Origin: Thalassobium sp. R2A62
GTDB lineage: Bacteria; Pseudomonadota; Alphaproteobacteria; Rhodobacterales; Rhodobacteraceae
Assembly: GCF_000161835.1 (NCBI RefSeq)
Contig: NZ_GG697169.2
Coordinates: forward strand, 543,852-607,851
DNA: 64,000 bases
Direction: 5' to 3'
The position numbers and the translations under genes are program-made. The notes under the pieces were generated by a model, which saw only the letters and a list, made by a program, of their open reading frames with translations, was not told where the DNA came from and searched no databases. Shown here piece after piece: positions 61,835 to 64,000 of this stretch (its first letter is position 1; each line of letters starts with the position of its first letter).

Positions 61835-63638
61835 ACCACCAGACATCCGGTTGCCATCCAATCCAATCGCCATAAATCGGCAGATTCTCTGGATAATGCA
61901 AGTTCTTGGAGTGGGCGATGCGGCTGATATTCCACTGATAGATCGGGATGACATAGCGCCCCGACGTCAAAACACGGTCCAATGCGCGGGTTGCGGCAAG
62001 GAAATCGTTTTGATCTGGCGAGTTCAACAGACGTTCGATCATCGCCTCGGCGGCGGGGCTGTTCATCCCCATCCAGTTGCGCGTTCCAGGTTCGGTGACA
62101 CCAGCGCTGCCCCAATAGAGGTTTTGCTCGTTGCCCGGAGACAGGGACAATCCACGACGGTAGTACGTCATGTCAAAGTCATAGGCATTGGTGCGTTCTT
62201 TGTATTGCGCACTGTCGATCGCTGTCACAGTTGGCGTGATGCCAACACGTTCAAGCGATTGCACATACATGTCGATGATTGCTTGGTTCTCAGTAGCACC
62301 GGATTTGAGCAGGATTTCAAATTCGAACGGTTCGCCATCGCTGTTTTTCAAAGCGCCGTCTTGGACGGTCCAACCTGCGGCCTCGAACTGGGTAATTGCG
62401 GCACGAATACCTGCACGATTCCGTTCGGATCCGTCAGATACGGGCAAATCATACCCCTCGAGCGTACCGGGCAGAAGATCTGCGGCGAAGGGTTCGAGGA
62501 ATTCGCGTACGCGACCCTCTGCTGGACCTTCTTGCATGCTGAGAACCGAATTCGAGAAATACGACGTGATCCGCGGCTGTGCAGACCCTGTCATCGCTTC
62601 GTTGATGAATTCAAAGTTGAACACATGGATCATTGCGTCGCGGACGCGCCAATCGGCAAAGATCGGGTTACGGGTGTTCATGACAAAGCCGGTGATCCCG
62701 CTGGGACGCTCATGAGGCAGAATGGATTTGACCACGTCACCATCATCGATGGCGGGGAAGTCATACTGGCTGTCCCACTTGGCCGCGTTGAATTCGCGGT
62801 TAGAATTCACTTCACCAGATTTGAAGGCTTCGAATTGGGCTGTGCCATCGGCATAGAATTCGAGCCGAACCTCGTCCATCACGTTCGTGCCACGGCGGAA
62901 CGGGATATCGGCACCCCAATAGTCTGGATTGCGCTGCAAGGACACGAAACGGCCCGCTTCAAAATCACCGATCACATAAGGGGACGTGGTGATTGGCACG
63001 ACATCAAGACCGCTTTCGGCAAAGTCGAGGCCGTCCCATTGTGCCTTTTTCAGGATTGGACGCATGCCGACGATCAGTGCAAGCTCGCGGTCTTCGACGT
63101 TGAATGTGAACTTGATCGACCGGTCGCCTGTTTGCTCCATCGAACCGATCTTGCCCCATAGACCCGCATAGCGTGGGTGGCCTTGGGTGCCGAGCGTTTC
63201 ATAGGACCACATTACGTCTTCGACAGTTACAGGGCTGCCGTCAGAAAAACGAGCTTCTTCGCGCAGGGTGAATTCGACCCATTCACGGTTCGGACCCGTT
63301 TCGATCGTTTCAGCCAGCACACCGTACAAAGCGAAGGGTTCATCGTAAGAACGGCCCATGAGGCTTTCGGATGCTAGGAAACGCAGCTGCCAAGGCACGC
63401 TGCCTTTGCGGATGTAGGGGTTGAGGCTGTCAAAGCCGCCAACTTCGCCTGTAACGATCTGGCCGCCTGTGGGCGCATCAGGGTTGGCATAGGGCAGGTG
63501 GGTGAAATCTGCGCCCAGTGCAGGTTCCCCATACATCGAGATGCCGTGCTTGGGTTCGGCGGTTGCGAATCCCGCAGCGGCGATCAGCCCGATTGTAAAC
63601 GCGAGGCCGCGCATAGGCTGGAATAATACTGTTGTCAT
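61821..63638 (-). CDS. Extracellular solute-binding protein, YejA-like
   Basis: 605 residues, signal peptide ending near ATA|EPKHG, SBP_bac_5 family. Motifs YANPDAPTGGQIV and FDSLNPYIRKG are those of YejA-type microcin C/oligopeptide receptors. No cognate permease is in view, because the gene's downstream neighbours are two tiny lipoproteins; the transporter may lie elsewhere. Ligand unknown. Confidence 0.87.
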   Translation of the reverse strand: MTTVLFQPMRGLAFTIGLIAAAGFATAEPKHGISMYGEPALGADFTHLPYANPDAPTGGQIVTGEVGGFDSLNPYIRKGSVPWQLRFLASESLMGRSYDEPFALYGVLAETIETGPNREWVEFTLREEARFSDGSPVTVEDVMWSYETLGTQGHPRYAGLWGKIGSMEQTGDRSIKFTFNVEDRELALIVGMRPILKKAQWDGLDFAESGLDVVPITTSPYVIGDFEAGRFVSLQRNPDYWGADIPFRRGTNVMDEVRLEFYADGTAQFEAFKSGEVNSNREFNAAKWDSQYDFPAIDDGDVVKSILPHERPSGITGFVMNTRNPIFADWRVRDAMIHVFNFEFINEAMTGSAQPRITSYFSNSVLSMQEGPAEGRVREFLEPFAADLLPGTLEGYDLPVSDGSERNRAGIRAAITQFEAAGWTVQDGALKNSDGEPFEFEILLKSGATENQAIIDMYVQSLERVGITPTVTAIDSAQYKERTNAYDFDMTYYRRGLSLSPGNEQNLYWGSAGVTEPGTRNWMGMNSPAAEAMIERLLNSPDQNDFLAATRALDRVLTSGRYVIPIYQWNISRIAHSKNLHYPENLPIYGDWIGWQPDVWWYEEK

Positions 63639-63717
63639 TTTCGAGCTAATCCCTGTTGTCCCTTGTTCTATTGGGCCTGAGCCTAACGAGGGTCTCTAGC
63701 CTTTTCAAACTTTTAGC

Positions 63718-63746
63718 TTGGATGCGAGCGGGTAAATGCTTATATA
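63718..63746 (+). promoter_or_regulatory. Sigma-70-type promoter
   Basis: TTGGAT (63718-63723), 17-bp spacer, TATATA (63741-63746): near-consensus elements at the ideal spacing. It points to the right, away from the YejA-like gene, and leads directly into the candidate small RNA. Confidence 0.65.
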
Positions 63747-63752
63747 GAGAAC

Positions 63753-63828
63753 ACTGCTCGATAGGTTTCTTGCCTGTATGAAACCTGCCTCAATAACTTA
63801 ACGCCCGCTTCGCGCGGGCGTTTTTTTT
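63753..63828 (+). ncRNA. Candidate small RNA, about 76 nt
   Basis: Between a good promoter and a strong terminator, with no reading frame. Internal hairpin AGGTTTC/GAAACCT (63763-63769 and 63780-63786, ten-base loop containing TTGCCTG) and the terminator hairpin as 3' end. This is the layout of Hfq-type small RNAs. The exact start is inferred from the promoter; no named family was recognised. Confidence 0.5.
63801..63828 (+). terminator. Strong intrinsic terminator of the candidate small RNA
   Basis: Perfect 8-bp stem ACGCCCGC/GCGGGCGT, five-base loop, then eight T. No protein gene on the plus strand ends near it. Confidence 0.88.
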
Positions 63829-63857
63829 ATGGCTATTTGATCTGTTCGACACAAAAA

Positions 63858-63885
63858 AGGCCAGCGTTTCCGCTGGCCTCGTTTT
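63858..63885 (-). terminator. Terminator after the gene at the right edge
   Basis: Nine-bp stem AGGCCAGCG/CGCTGGCCT with loop TTTC; six T follow on the minus strand and five on the plus strand. Confidence 0.85.
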
Positions 63886-63903
63886 TGAGAGAATCGGGTG
63901 CGA

Positions 63904-64000
63904 TTAGAGAAGCATGAAGTCGTCTTCTTCTTGCTCTTCGAAGTGATCGACCGTCAGTTCAACGAGATCGAAGTGACGCAAAATGACCTCGTTTCCTTCC
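63904..64000 (-). CDS. C-terminal end of an unidentified protein
   Basis: Open to the window edge; the last residues read EGNEVILRHFDLVELTVDHF and close with EEQEEDDFMLL before TAA. The acidic run and the terminal hydrophobic trio are reminiscent of the ends of calcium-binding type I secreted proteins, but 31 residues are too few to decide. A terminator follows the gene. Confidence 0.5.
   Translation of the reverse strand, partial: EGNEVILRHFDLVELTVDHFEEQEEDDFMLL

Noticed and set aside
61641-63161. Open frame of 506 codons on the plus strand opposite the YejA-like gene
   Set aside because: The opposite strand holds a full solute-binding protein with signal peptide; this frame shows no domain and is a by-product of GC-rich codon use.

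Overview
The window looks like a chromosomal segment of a marine alphaproteobacterium of the order Rhodobacterales (Roseobacter group). The evidence is the gene content and order: sciP-ctrA next to ligA and recG; pyrH-frr-uppS-cdsA-dxr-rseP-bamA-skp-fabZ-lpxA-lpxI-lpxB in one block; hisI beside gluQ; TrmFO; an RTX protein ending in a Hint domain; and paired FAD/GcvT demethylases. Genes are tightly packed, with many 1-14 bp overlaps. No species can be named from the sequence alone.

Layout. 1-4.8 kb: an oligopeptide-type ABC importer (dppABCD-like, minus strand) with an AraC-family regulator upstream. 6.1-19.3 kb: miaA, then a long plus-strand block for UMP synthesis, ribosome recycling, undecaprenyl-phosphate, phospholipid and isoprenoid precursors, the site-2 protease, outer membrane protein assembly and lipid A. 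19.2-22.0 kb: an MFS transporter, an RluE-like pseudouridine synthase and mnmA on the minus strand. 22.2-27.8 kb: the cell-cycle pair sciP-ctrA, DNA ligase, RecG and a 40-residue membrane peptide behind a row of GTTC repeats. 28-36 kb: an IscU/SufU-like protein, hisI, gluQ, a methyltransferase, trmFO, a porin-like gene broken by an amber codon, and gyrA. 36-40.6 kb: arginase and ornithine cyclodeaminase with a divergent Lrp-type regulator, dsbB, a YqaA-type membrane protein and a frameshifted zinc metallopeptidase.

40.7-44.4 kb is the accessory-looking part: tRNA-Leu(CAA), an AT-rich stretch without genes, a complete IS5-family element and an RTX-Hint protein. 44.4-50 kb holds a MobA-like nucleotidyltransferase and two divergent paralogous FAD/GcvT oxidoreductases that share a promoter region with two matched 17-bp palindromes. 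50-56 kb: a SYLF-domain lipoprotein, hemB, an uncharacterised membrane protein and mfd. 56-61.5 kb: a four-gene overlapping operon (AMP-dependent ligase, DsbA-like protein, DUF457-type membrane protein, Bcr/CflA-type exporter) with a divergent XRE-cupin regulator, then an arsenic pair (aqpS-arsC). 61.6-64 kb: two very small lipoproteins overlapping a YejA-like binding protein, a candidate small RNA with its own promoter and terminator, and the end of an unidentified gene.

Two genes are broken as read (porin, metallopeptidase). Several real genes are very short: 12711-12836, 27674-27796, 61587-61715 and 61712-61834. No CRISPR array, prophage or rRNA gene was seen. The best candidates for something undescribed are the GTTC-repeat/40-residue peptide unit after recG, the tandem palindromes between the demethylase paralogues, the candidate small RNA near the right end, and the 41-residue membrane peptide between rseP and bamA.
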